Origin: Variovorax atrisoli 110B
Lineage (GTDB): Bacteria > Pseudomonadota > Gammaproteobacteria > Burkholderiales > Burkholderiaceae_C
Direction of reading: 5' to 3'
Length of the DNA: 64,000 nucleotides
Assembly (NCBI RefSeq): GCF_000382045.1
Contig: NZ_KB907460.1
Span: 62,001-126,000 of the forward strand
Shown here: in pieces, positions 34,803 through 43,422 of the stretch
How the letters are laid out: the number at the start of each line of letters is the position of its first letter
Position numbering within the stretch: the first letter of the stretch is position 1
Position numbers and translations under genes: made by a program
The notes under the pieces: generated by a model
Seen by the model: the letters and a program-made list of their open reading frames with translations, nothing else
The model's database searches: none
What the model was told of the DNA's origin: nothing

Positions 34803-35228
34803 TCAGGCGGCAACCGGCTGCGAAATGCCGCAGAGTGCGTCTGTCACCGGCCTGGTGCTTCGCTGCTTCACCGCCACGTCGGCGAGAGAGAGGATGCCCA
34901 CGAGCCGCTTGTCGCGGTTGACGATCGGAAGGCGCCTGATCTGGTGGGCAGCCATGATCTGCGCCGCGTGGTCGAGGCGATCGTCTTCGTACGCCCAGCG
35001 GATGCCGGCGGACATCACGTCGCGCACCTTGGCCTTTGCGCCGCGGCCCTCCGCGATGCCGCGAACCGCGATGTCGCGGTCCGAGATCGCGCCCACCATG
35101 CGGTCGTTCTCGCCCACCGGCATCATTCCGAAGTCGCCGTCGCGCATGCGCTGTGCGGCTTCCTCGACGGTCGCATCGGGGCTGATGACCTCGACTTCGC
35201 GGGTCATCACTTCGTGGATCTTTCGCAT
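34803..35228 (-). CDS. CBS-domain-pair protein
   Basis: A 141-residue protein made of two CBS domains: V-M-T-R-E-V-E-V-I-S-P-D-A-T-V-E-E-A, G-A-I-S-D-R-D-I-A-V-R-G, then V-M-S-A-G and G-I-L-S-L-A-D-V-A-V. CBS pairs bind adenosine nucleotides and sense energy state. AGGAAAGGG upstream supports the ATG at 35228. It has no partner enzyme domain and the neighbours give no clear function; stand-alone versions are common in Burkholderiales. Confidence 0.9.
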   Translation of the reverse strand: MRKIHEVMTREVEVISPDATVEEAAQRMRDGDFGMMPVGENDRMVGAISDRDIAVRGIAEGRGAKAKVRDVMSAGIRWAYEDDRLDHAAQIMAAHQIRRLPIVNRDKRLVGILSLADVAVKQRSTRPVTDALCGISQPVAA

Positions 35229-35362
35229 CTGGGGGGCCCTTTCCTGAAAGTCATGGCTTGCGTGAGGCGGCGACTGCGTACAGACCGGGTCTATTCCGTT
35301 CCAGCGGCGAATGTGTAGGAGAAGCGCGGCAAGGTGGTGGTGTCGAGGGCGACGTGAAAAAG

Positions 35363-35632
35363 CTATCTGCTGCGAGGCGCACCCGGGGCCTGCTCGCCCG
35401 GTGGCAGGGGCGCCGTTGGCGTGGCGGGCAGTTCCACCGGCACTTCGAATCGCTTCTGCAGCACGTGGAAGTAGGCACCCGCCGCCAGCAGCGCGACCAC
35501 TGCCGCCACGATGCCCCAGGCGAACACCCGGCGGTCTTCGCGCCGGGCACCTGCAGAGCCGCGCTCCTGCTGCATGTCGTGCATGTCGTTCACGTCGCTG
35601 GGCGCCTTCTCGTTCGCTCGTTGTTCTTCCAT
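35363..35632 (-). CDS. Small single-pass membrane protein, hypothetical
   Basis: An 89-residue protein with a charged N-terminus (about 35 residues), one clear transmembrane helix at ~37-57 (F-A-W-G-I-V-A-A-V-V-A-L-L) and a proline-rich C-terminal tail (P-A-T-P-T-A-P-L-P-P). The start at 35632 was chosen because upstream codons are arginine-rich and non-native in look. It begins 4 bp after the stop of the 62-residue frame at 35637, hinting at cotranscription. No family recognised. Confidence 0.6.
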   Translation of the reverse strand: MEEQRANEKAPSDVNDMHDMQQERGSAGARREDRRVFAWGIVAAVVALLAAGAYFHVLQKRFEVPVELPATPTAPLPPGEQAPGAPRSR

Positions 35633-35636
35633 CGCA

Positions 35637-35825
35637 TCACTTCGTCGTCGCCTGGAAGTCGGCCTTGCCCTTTTGCTCTTCGATGGCCTCGCATGAGCTC
35701 CAACCAGCCTTGCATTCGGAACCTGCAGCATCGCCCGAGGGCGTCGCCGGAACATTCATCTGCCCACGTATCGAAAGTGCCTTGGGGCAAGAAGCGGCAG
35801 CGTTACTGTGGTTGAGTTTCTTCAT
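35637..35825 (-). CDS. Small hypothetical protein, 62 aa
   Basis: A 62-residue frame with a purine-rich AAGAAG ribosome-like site before M-K-K-L-N-H-S. It is hydrophilic, with three cysteines (positions ~13, 38 and 45) and a lysine/glutamate-rich end (E-E-Q-K-G-K-A-D-F-Q). Its stop lies 4 bp before the small membrane protein gene. The translation start is plausible but there is no family support. Confidence 0.4.
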   Translation of the reverse strand: MKKLNHSNAAASCPKALSIRGQMNVPATPSGDAAGSECKAGWSSCEAIEEQKGKADFQATTK

Positions 35826-36122
35826 GTCGATCTTCTTGGGACGCCGGCTCTCGTTGCACTCAGAAGGGGAACCTAGGAACGGATCGGCTCCTCATTCGCC
35901 GCGATCGATCAGTTGGCGATCTGTTCGCGATCAGCTCGGCGCACGAAACCCAGGCTAGAAAGCACCAGGGGTGCGTCGATAGGACGTGCGGCGATGCAGC
36001 CGTCAGTCCACGCCGACGCACCGCCGCGCTGCCGGACGGGTCTCACGCCAAGCTGCTGCCGATTCCCACCGAAGCCACCCATACGCGGCGCAACATGGCT
36101 GCGCACGGGAAAGGAAGCTTTC

Positions 36123-36410
36123 ATGCAGATGCTGCAGTTATCCAGCGAGCGGCGCGCACGCCTGCTGTCGCACGGCCTCCTGGCCATCAACGCGAGAAGC
36201 CAGGAGGTTCTTCAAGGGCTCACGTTCGAGGAGTCGCAGTTCCTGATCGATTTCGACGATGGCGGACATGGCGCGGGCGACGCCGCTTCGATGGAGCGCC
36301 GCGAAGAACTTGCGCTGCGGCACGAGCAGGCGCGGCTTCGCATCGCGAGGGCTGACGACGAGAGCAGTGCGGCCGAGGAGCCGCGGCCGAGCGTGGCTTC
36401 GAAGTTCTGA
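36123..36410 (+). CDS. Hypothetical protein, 95 aa
   Basis: A 95-residue soluble protein from ATG 36123, preceded by AAAGGAAG. It has a helical look (S-S-E-R-R-A-R-L-L-S-H-G-L-L-A-I-N-A-R; E-E-S-Q-F-L-I-D-F-D-D) and a charged C-terminal half (E-R-R-E-E-L-A-L-R-H-E-Q-A-R). No recognised domain. It ends 5 bp from the convergent secreted-protein gene. Confidence 0.55.
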   Translation: MQMLQLSSERRARLLSHGLLAINARSQEVLQGLTFEESQFLIDFDDGGHGAGDAASMERREELALRHEQARLRIARADDESSAAEEPRPSVASKF

Positions 36411-36415
36411 GGCGC

Positions 36416-36769
36416 TCAGGGCACGCGCTTGTTCGGCGATGCGCCGCCGGGGTTGGTGGGCGGGGCGGGCCGTTGATCCTGAATGACGGTGTCGTTGCCA
36501 GCGTAGTCCTTCTCGGCTTGTGCGCTGCATGCCGCTCGCGCCGCCGCGGCCTGAAGCTCGTCGCACTTCTTCAGGGCCGCGCGGTAGTCGGACTCTTTCC
36601 GAGCCTGCTGCGCTGCGTTGCGCGCGTTGCCTTCGCCCTTGGGCTTGCCCGGGCCGCTCGCGTCGATCTCGGCTGGCAGGGGCAAGGGCGCCTGCTGCGC
36701 TGCAGCCTGCGCCGCAGCCAGGCAGAGCGCGGCGATTGCGGCGAATATCCTGAGGTCGGGTCCGTCCAT
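36416..36769 (-). CDS. Secreted hypothetical protein, 117 aa
   Basis: Starts at ATG 36769 with a GGAGG site a few bases upstream. Residues 1-~26 form a signal peptide (I-F-A-A-I-A-A-L-C-L-A-A-A-Q-A-A-A-Q). The mature part is hydrophilic and alanine/lysine rich, with two cysteines (K-K-C-D-E-L and A-A-C-S-A-Q) that could pair. The tail is proline/glycine rich. It is a likely periplasmic protein of unknown role; a longer start at 36871 would mask the signal peptide. Confidence 0.65.
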   Translation of the reverse strand: MDGPDLRIFAAIAALCLAAAQAAAQQAPLPLPAEIDASGPGKPKGEGNARNAAQQARKESDYRAALKKCDELQAAAARAACSAQAEKDYAGNDTVIQDQRPAPPTNPGGASPNKRVP

Positions 36770-36881
36770 GGCGGCCTCCGCAAAGGAACCAATCTGGGCC
36801 GCGGTTGCGGGACGCCATGTCGGACGACTGCCCCTCGCACCGACGGAAGTGATGCGGGGCCCCGGGAACACGCTGGGCGCG

Positions 36882-37775
36882 CTAGCGCCGCACGAACACC
36901 TCGATCTCGACGCGGCGGTTCGGCGCGAGGCAGTCGATCAGCTCGGCACGCTTCGCGGGCTGCGTGCACTGCACCTTCGGTTCCGTCTCGCCCTTGCCCT
37001 GCACGTGGATGGCCTGCGCGGGGACGCCCGAGCGCACGAGGTAGTCGCGCACGGTCTCGGCACGCGCCAGCGAGAGCGCCTGGTTGTAGGCGGCGCTGCC
37101 GAGGCGGTCGGTGTGTCCGGTGATGCCGATCGACTCCACCGGGCCGGCGCTGCGGATGTCGCTTGCCAGCGCTTCGAGCCTGCGCCGGCCTTCTGGCAGC
37201 AGGTCGGACAGCGAGCGGCCGTCGAAGCGGAACAGGCCGTCGGCGCCGAGGGTGGTCCTCGTGGCCGGGGCCGCCGACGGAGTGGTGGCAACGGGCGCGG
37301 CCGCCACGCGCGGCGGCCGCAGCAGGTCGGCACAGCCGGGGCCCTTCCAGTACATGCCGTTCGTCAGCACGTCCGCGTTGAAGCGGACCATGTACTGGCA
37401 GGTGAAGTACTCGGGGCCGGCGCCCGTGCGGAAATGGAAGATGTAGTTCCACTCGCGCACGCCGCCCAGCCCCTCGCTGAAGTGCGGAAAGCCCAGCAGT
37501 TCGCGCACCTGGTCCTTGCCCATGCCGGTGCGCATGGCGCGCAGGGCCTCGAGATTCGGGAAGGCGCCTTGCTTCCACGTGGCCGAGCCCGGCGCGGGGA
37601 AGTCGTCGTCCCTCGGCGGTGCCGGGTTCTCCGCGGCGGCCCGGGCCTGCATCTCAGGGGTGATCGAGTAGCTGGCGCAGCCGCCGGCCAGCAGCGCGGC
37701 CATGCAGATCGCGGAAACGGTGAAAAGGGCCCTGGTGCGAAGAGGCTTGTTCATGATGGAGTTCGTCCGGTTCAT
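36882..37775 (-). CDS. OmpA-family lipoprotein with BamE/SmpA-like domain
   Basis: A 297-residue outer-membrane lipoprotein. The lipobox L-L-A-G-G-C puts the lipidated Cys at about residue 33. A BamE/SmpA-like segment follows (R-T-G-M-G-K-D-Q-V-R-E-L-L-G-F-P, W-N-Y-I-F-H-F-R-T). The C-terminal OmpA domain binds peptidoglycan: I-T-G-H-T-D-R-L-G-S and N-R-R-V-E-I-E-V. The ATG at 37775 has GGAAGG upstream, within the end of the adhesin gene; 37754 is an alternative start. It begins 16 bp after the trimeric adhesin, so it probably assists that protein or anchors it. Confidence 0.88.
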   Translation of the reverse strand: MNRTNSIMNKPLRTRALFTVSAICMAALLAGGCASYSITPEMQARAAAENPAPPRDDDFPAPGSATWKQGAFPNLEALRAMRTGMGKDQVRELLGFPHFSEGLGGVREWNYIFHFRTGAGPEYFTCQYMVRFNADVLTNGMYWKGPGCADLLRPPRVAAAPVATTPSAAPATRTTLGADGLFRFDGRSLSDLLPEGRRRLEALASDIRSAGPVESIGITGHTDRLGSAAYNQALSLARAETVRDYLVRSGVPAQAIHVQGKGETEPKVQCTQPAKRAELIDCLAPNRRVEIEVFVRR

Positions 37776-37791
37776 CTGTGTCGCCTTCCCT

Positions 37792-40700
37792 TCAGTTGAA
37801 GACCCATTCCGCGCCGACGGTGGCGCCCACGCCGGCACGGCTGGTGGCCACGCCGCCGGTGATGCTCCAGGCGTTGTTGTCCGCGGTGCGGCGGAAGCTC
37901 ACCCCCACTGCGCTCTGGCCCTTGAAGGAGCCCGCGCCGATGCGCATGACCGTCTTGCCCGGCACGTAGCTGCCGGGCATCTGCAGCGCCATCGCGGCGG
38001 CGACACCGGCGTAGGCGTTCTTCTCCACGCCGTCGAGTCGGTCGCCCAGGGCGTTGATGCGGTTGTTCAGGCCGGCGCTGGTCGCGTTGAGTTGGTTGAC
38101 GTTGACGGCATCGGTGCCCGCCACGCCCGGTGCCACGTTGTGCACCGTCACCGGACCGGTGGCATTGCTGCCGCCCATGGTCACGCTGTTGTAGTTGGTC
38201 GAGCCGTCGGGGTTGGTGTCGTACTTGACCGTGGATTGGTCGATCACCGCCACCTGGCCCTGCACGCCCCGCAGCTGCGACACGTTGACGGCGTCGCTGT
38301 CGGCCGTGCCCGCGGCCACGCCGGTGATCTGGCGGAACTGGCCGCTGGCCGCATTGCCTACCGACACGGCCGCCAGCGTGCTGGTGGTCGCGCCGATGGC
38401 GATGCGCTGCGCGTCGGTCGCGGTGGGCGGAACGTAGCCGGCCACGCCCGCCGCGGTGGACGCCACCGAGCCTGCGCCCAGCGCCACGCCTCCGGCCTGC
38501 GTCACGCTGGTGCCCGCACCCAGCGCCACGCCCTGCACGGCGGCGGCGGACGACTGCGTGCCCAGCGCGATCGAGTCGGCCAGGTGCGAGGTCGAGCCCT
38601 GGCCGATCGCGATGCCGCCCGGCGCGCTCTGCTGCACCACCGCGCCGTTGCCGATGCCGATGCCGTTGTTGCCGTTGACCACCGTCTGCGGACCGACCGC
38701 CACCGACTCCGCGCCGATCGCCAGCGAATCCGCCGCCGTGGAGTTGGCGTGGAAGTACTGGATCGGCGTGACTGCGAAGGACTGCAGCGCGCCGCTGAGC
38801 TGGCGCAAGGTGACCGCGTCCTGCGCCTGCGTGCCGTCGGCGACGTTGGTGATCTGGCGGTAGGTGGTGGCGCTGCCCACGGAGAGGGCGCCCAGCAGCG
38901 TGCGGTCTGCAGTGTTGAACGGGATCAGCGAACTGCCCGCGGGGATGTTGCCGGTGCTGCCTGCGACCGCGCGGTCGGAGACGGAGCCGGAGCCGAGGGC
39001 GACCGAGCCGTCGATAGTGGCGCTGGCATCCTTGCCTGAGGCGATGGCGTCGGCACCTGTCGCGCCGTTGTTGTTCTCGTTGCCGCCACCGATCGAGTTG
39101 ACGCTGTAGTACCTGATCTTGTTTGCAGTGACGGTGGTGCTCAGGTTCTCGATCGACTGGTTGGTGGCGAAGAGCTGCGAGCCGTTGATCGCATCGGTCG
39201 AGGAGCCGGAGATCCTGCCGGCGGCCACGTTGGTGATCGTGCGTTCGCCGCCGACCGTGCCGACGCTGACTGTGCCTACCGGCGCGATGCCCTGGAAGTT
39301 GTAGGCCTTGCCGTCGATCGTCGTGCTCGGCGTTGCCACCGCCGTAGCAGTGACCGAGCCCGCGCCCAGCGCCACGCTGTTGGCGGTGCCGGCCGTGGCG
39401 CCCAGACCCATGGCCACGCTCGAGGCACCTGCCGCCGTCGCGTTCTTGCCCGAGGCAATCGCGTCGGCGCCGGTCGCGCCGTCGTTCGCTTCGTTGCCCC
39501 CGCCGGTGGAGTTGACGTGGTAGTACCTGGTCTTGCTGCCGGCCACCGTGGAGGTTAGCTGGTCGATGTTCACGGCATCGGTACCAGCCACGCCGGGCGC
39601 CACATTTGTGATCACCTTGCTGCCGGCGTTGATGCCGGTCACCGTCACGTTCGGGCCGCCCACGATGGTCAGGCCGTTGTTGTCGATCTTCGTGTTGCCG
39701 GTGGTCACCGAATTGAAGGTCGGATCCGGCACCACATCGACCCTAATCTGGTTGCCTGTGCGCGTGACGGTCGTATTGCTGCCGTTGGCGAAATCCGCGG
39801 TCCCGCCCGGCGCAATGTTTTGCGGCGCCCCGCCGTTGGCGCTCAGGTTCCAGCCCTTGCCCGCCGTCGTTGCCACGTCGGCGATCGCTGAGTTCGTGGC
39901 GGCCAGCTGCGAACCGTTGATTGCATCGGTCGAGGTGCCAGATATCCTGCCAGCGGCCACGTTGGTGATCGTGCGTTCGCCGCCGGCCGTGCCGACACTG
40001 ACCGTGCTCGTTGGCGTGGTGCCCTGGAAGATGTAAGGCGTGCCGTTGATCGTTATGCCCGGTGTTCCCACCGCCGTCGCCGTCACCGAGCCCGAGCCCA
40101 GTGCCACGTCGCCCGCGTTGTTCGCCACTGCCGTGTCGCCGAACGCGACCGCGCCTGCTGCCAGCGCCTTGCTCGTGCTGCCGATGGCGACGCTGCCCTG
40201 GCCGACCGCGGTGTTCTGGTAGCCGATGCCGACCGCGCCCTGCGCCGCCGTGCCGGGCACGCTCACGTCCTGGCCGCCGCCGCCGACCTTGTTGGTGTTG
40301 CCCATCGCCACGGAGCCGTTGCCGGTGGCGGTGTTGTCCAGGCCGTTCGCGATCGCGCCGTTGCCGGTGGCAGTGTTCGGATCACCGATGGCCACCGCGC
40401 CGCTGCCGTTGGCGACGTTGCCGGAGCCGATGGCGACCGCCTTGCCGCCGGTGGCCTTCGAGCTGTTGCCGATCGCTACTGCATCGGCCGAGTCGGCGAC
40501 GGTGTTGTTGCCCATCGCGATTGCGTTGATCGCGGAGGCCTTGGCGCTGTTGCCGATGGCGACTGCCTGGTCGGCGGACGCAGTGGCAAGTGCGCCCAGG
40601 GCGGTGGCGTTCTGACCGCTCGCCGCCGAGCCAAACCCGATGGAGGTTGTGCGCGTGAGGGTTGCGGCGGCGTTGTTGCCCATCGCCACGGCCCCGTCGG

Positions 40701-42114
40701 CCGCAGCGCTGGCTCCCGACCCCGCCGCGACCGAGCCGATTCCGGCCGACACTGCCTGGTTGCCCATGGCCAGCGAGAAGTCCGCCGAAGCATTGGCGAG
40801 ATTGCCGAGCGCCGCCGAACTGGTTCCCGCCGCGTTAGCCCTGGTGCCGATGGCCGCGGAGTCGGTGCCCCCTGCATTTACTCCCCAACCGCCGGCGAAG
40901 GCACGCGTGCCACTGGCCGTCGAACTCACGCCTACCGCCGTGGAGTTCCCGCCCGAAGCGCTGGCGAAGGTACCCAGGGCGCTGGCACCGGCTGCGGTAG
41001 CGGTGGCGGCAGCGCCAAGCGCGACCGCGTTGACGTCGCTTGCGACCGTGCCGGTCCCCAGTGCAATCGCCGAGGTTCCCGAGGCCGCCGCGTTCAGCCC
41101 GATCGACGTCGTTGCGTTGCTCGCGACACCTATACCAGCATTGGTGCCGATGGCCACGTTGTCGTTGCCGCTGACCAGGTTGCCTGCCGAGGCCTTCAGG
41201 GTGGCATCGTAGGCAACGGTGCTGTCGCCGACGCCCAAGGCGATGTTGCGCGTCCCCGTGACGCCCGAGCCCGCGCCTCGCATCACGCTTGCAATGCCAC
41301 CGCCCATGGCAGTGTTCTGTGCGCCGGTGACCAGCGTGCCTGCAGCGATGCCCACTGCGGCCGAACCCGTGTTGGCGGCCGTCGAGCCCGCACCCGCGCC
41401 CTGGCCGACTGCGACCGTGCTGGCGCCGGTTGCCACCGCCTGGGCTCCGAGCGCCACCGAACTGTTCCCTTGTGCCCGGGCGCCGTTACCGAAGGCGGTG
41501 GCGGCTTTGTCGATCGCCGCTGCCTGGTTTCCCACGGCGACGGCTTGCTCTCCGGTCGCCTGGGATGAGGAACCCAGAGCAACGGTGTTGCCGCCGCTCG
41601 CGGTCACGTCCGTGCCGATCCCGATGGCGCCGTCGGCCAGAGCACCCGTGGTGGGCCCGGTGCGGGCGCCCAGATAGATGGAGTTGGCGCCCGAGGTAAA
41701 GGCCTGGAAGCCCAGGGAAATCGAGTTCTGCTCGGAGCTGAGGGCGTTGTAGCCTACTGCGAGCCCGCCCAATTGCTGGGCTTGCGCAAGCGAGCCCAGC
41801 GCGGTTGCGCCGATTCCCGAGGCCTTCGATTGGAACCCCATGCACGAGGCGGTGCCGTTGTACGCGTTGAAGGGCGAGGCCGAGCAGTCCACAGATTGCG
41901 CCTGTGCCAGGGAGGCCGCACCCATGCCCCCCAGTGTCAGCAGCGCGGTCATGAGTCCTGCACGCCATCCCCCCGACCGGGGAAGTGGGAGTGCGCTGCC
42001 TGCGGCAGCTTCCACGCGGGTTCCGCTGCGTTTTCCTCCGGCGGAAGTGATCTCGGACGCCGCCACCCAGGCGCCGAGGGATTCGTTCCACAACGAACGA
42101 TAAGTCTTGTTCAT
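37792..42114 (-). CDS. Trimeric autotransporter adhesin (YadA-like, ESPR signal)
   Basis: A 1440-residue surface adhesin. The N-terminus is an extended signal peptide region (ESPR): M-N-K-T-Y-R-S-L-W-N-E-S-L-G-A-W-V-A-A-S, then a hydrophobic core ending L-A-Q-A-Q. The passenger is built of YadA-head-type repeats (A-x-A-x-G-x-x-A-x-A, e.g. S-V-A-L-G) with at least six D-A-V-N/D-A-I-N-G-S-Q-L neck motifs. The C-terminal ~80 residues are the YadA membrane anchor (G-V-E-K-N-A-Y-A-G-V-A-A-A-M-A-L-Q). The start at 42114 is the ESPR Met; an 18-bp longer start exists. It is followed by an OmpA-family lipoprotein gene. Upstream DNA is very A/T rich. Confidence 0.95.
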   Translation of the reverse strand: MNKTYRSLWNESLGAWVAASEITSAGGKRSGTRVEAAAGSALPLPRSGGWRAGLMTALLTLGGMGAASLAQAQSVDCSASPFNAYNGTASCMGFQSKASGIGATALGSLAQAQQLGGLAVGYNALSSEQNSISLGFQAFTSGANSIYLGARTGPTTGALADGAIGIGTDVTASGGNTVALGSSSQATGEQAVAVGNQAAAIDKAATAFGNGARAQGNSSVALGAQAVATGASTVAVGQGAGAGSTAANTGSAAVGIAAGTLVTGAQNTAMGGGIASVMRGAGSGVTGTRNIALGVGDSTVAYDATLKASAGNLVSGNDNVAIGTNAGIGVASNATTSIGLNAAASGTSAIALGTGTVASDVNAVALGAAATATAAGASALGTFASASGGNSTAVGVSSTASGTRAFAGGWGVNAGGTDSAAIGTRANAAGTSSAALGNLANASADFSLAMGNQAVSAGIGSVAAGSGASAAADGAVAMGNNAAATLTRTTSIGFGSAASGQNATALGALATASADQAVAIGNSAKASAINAIAMGNNTVADSADAVAIGNSSKATGGKAVAIGSGNVANGSGAVAIGDPNTATGNGAIANGLDNTATGNGSVAMGNTNKVGGGGQDVSVPGTAAQGAVGIGYQNTAVGQGSVAIGSTSKALAAGAVAFGDTAVANNAGDVALGSGSVTATAVGTPGITINGTPYIFQGTTPTSTVSVGTAGGERTITNVAAGRISGTSTDAINGSQLAATNSAIADVATTAGKGWNLSANGGAPQNIAPGGTADFANGSNTTVTRTGNQIRVDVVPDPTFNSVTTGNTKIDNNGLTIVGGPNVTVTGINAGSKVITNVAPGVAGTDAVNIDQLTSTVAGSKTRYYHVNSTGGGNEANDGATGADAIASGKNATAAGASSVAMGLGATAGTANSVALGAGSVTATAVATPSTTIDGKAYNFQGIAPVGTVSVGTVGGERTITNVAAGRISGSSTDAINGSQLFATNQSIENLSTTVTANKIRYYSVNSIGGGNENNNGATGADAIASGKDASATIDGSVALGSGSVSDRAVAGSTGNIPAGSSLIPFNTADRTLLGALSVGSATTYRQITNVADGTQAQDAVTLRQLSGALQSFAVTPIQYFHANSTAADSLAIGAESVAVGPQTVVNGNNGIGIGNGAVVQQSAPGGIAIGQGSTSHLADSIALGTQSSAAAVQGVALGAGTSVTQAGGVALGAGSVASTAAGVAGYVPPTATDAQRIAIGATTSTLAAVSVGNAASGQFRQITGVAAGTADSDAVNVSQLRGVQGQVAVIDQSTVKYDTNPDGSTNYNSVTMGGSNATGPVTVHNVAPGVAGTDAVNVNQLNATSAGLNNRINALGDRLDGVEKNAYAGVAAAMALQMPGSYVPGKTVMRIGAGSFKGQSAVGVSFRRTADNNAWSITGGVATSRAGVGATVGAEWVFN
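39181..39322 (-). repeat. ~140-bp in-frame repeat within the adhesin gene (partner at 39913-40054)
   Basis: Nearly identical stretches 732 bp (244 codons) apart both encode a G-G-E-R-T-I-T-N-V-A-A-G-R-I-S-G neck module. Recombination between them would remove or add 244 residues in frame. Confidence 0.8.
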
Positions 42115-42580
42115 GAGCCCCGTCCCATCCATTTAAAGGTCGTTGAATAGCCAAAAGCCATCCGGGCTCCCTGTGCAATTCGAATTATTTTTTGCAGGCA
42201 AATCTTATGAAATGAAATGGCGGCGGCCGTCTTTGCTGTCTCATTTTGGAGTCATTTTTTCGAAGTTATTCGAAAATTAAATCGATCTGAATATGCGGAT
42301 AGTAGTATGAAGATACTCAATGAATTATTTTTTACAATCTTAATCATTTCGGATATTAGCTATAAGTTGTAATCAATATTTTTCAAAATGAACGATTTAT
42401 GAATATATTGATTTTTCATTGAAATGTTGGTTCGCCACGGGGCAGCGCCTCGTCATGAGCACGAGTAGGCATCGAAGATTGGCTGGTTTTGGTGGGTCCC
42501 GTGGCATGCCGCGATAATCCTGGCCGTTCTGAAATGGCGATGCCTTTTCAGATCCTCACTACTTTTTTTGCTCTCTCGTC
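42115..42580. other. AT-rich upstream region of the adhesin operon
   Basis: About 465 bp without a gene, strongly A/T-rich between ~42180 and ~42460 in an otherwise high-GC window. It serves as divergent promoter space for the adhesin and the PASTA protein. The composition is typical of xenogeneic-silencer (H-NS/MvaT-like) targets; no single promoter could be fixed. Confidence 0.55.
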
Positions 42581-43417
42581 ATGTCTTTCCACTCTGCATT
42601 TGGGGCATCCGCAGCTCTCGCATTCGGCCTGGCGCTGACCCTGCCCGCCATGGCTCAAATCAGTGCATTGGCGCCGCCTATGCAGTCCGACCTGAAAGAC
42701 ATCCGAATGAAAGCGATCACCAGCCTGCCCAAGGCCGGCGGCAGCGCCGGCGACCGCGACGGCTGCCCTTTGAGCGTGATCGAGCCCAGGTCGGCAGCGG
42801 CGAAGCTGGTGGCAGCGCAGGGCTGGGCCGTGATGGCAGACGTGCCGCTGGGCGCCTATCGCGCCGTCAGCTTTGCCGGCCGGATGAAGGCCGGCACGAG
42901 CGGCACCTGCAGCATCACCCAGGGCAACGTGGCCGTGTTCGACGGCGACAGGCTCCTTGCGCTGGCCTACGGCAAGTCGGACGAAGACACCGCCATCGGC
43001 AACCTGACGCCGCTCGAAGGCGGCAGAGTGCGCGTATGGAGCGGCGGCATCGTCGGCTCGCCCGTGGGCGACCTGCGCGTGGAGGCCGATGGCACCGTGC
43101 GGCTGCGCAGGGTGGCCGACGAGGAGTCCGTCTGCCGGGGCCGTGCCAGCGTGCCGAACGTCTACGGCATGCCGATCGACAAGGCCCGCAAGGCGCTGGC
43201 CGACAAGGGCTGGAAGCCCGTTCGCGTCAAGCCCGACGGCGAATCGCGGCAGGCCGGGTTGATCAGGCGTGGCATCGTCGAGGTCGAGTCCTGCGCGGGT
43301 ACGGGCCTGGCCTATTGCAGCTTCAGATACACCGCCGCGGCGGGCACGCTGTCGCTCGTCACCGCAGGCGAAGAGGGCCTGCCGCACACCGTCGGCTACG
43401 ACGTCAAGTGCCGCTGA
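42581..43417 (+). CDS. Secreted PASTA-domain protein
   Basis: A 278-residue protein with a signal peptide ending L-P-A-M-A-Q near 26. A novel region of ~160 residues follows, then a PASTA-like domain at ~189-215 (V-P-N-V-Y-G-M-P-I-D-K-A-R-K-A-L) and a C-terminal β-rich tail with several cysteines (C-A-G-T-G-L-A-Y-C-S). PASTA modules bind muropeptides or β-lactams in Gram-positive kinases and PBPs; in a Gram-negative periplasmic protein the role is open. It shares an operon with the LprI-like gene 5 bp downstream. Confidence 0.75.
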   Translation: MSFHSAFGASAALAFGLALTLPAMAQISALAPPMQSDLKDIRMKAITSLPKAGGSAGDRDGCPLSVIEPRSAAAKLVAAQGWAVMADVPLGAYRAVSFAGRMKAGTSGTCSITQGNVAVFDGDRLLALAYGKSDEDTAIGNLTPLEGGRVRVWSGGIVGSPVGDLRVEADGTVRLRRVADEESVCRGRASVPNVYGMPIDKARKALADKGWKPVRVKPDGESRQAGLIRRGIVEVESCAGTGLAYCSFRYTAAAGTLSLVTAGEEGLPHTVGYDVKCR

Positions 43418-43422
43418 ACACG

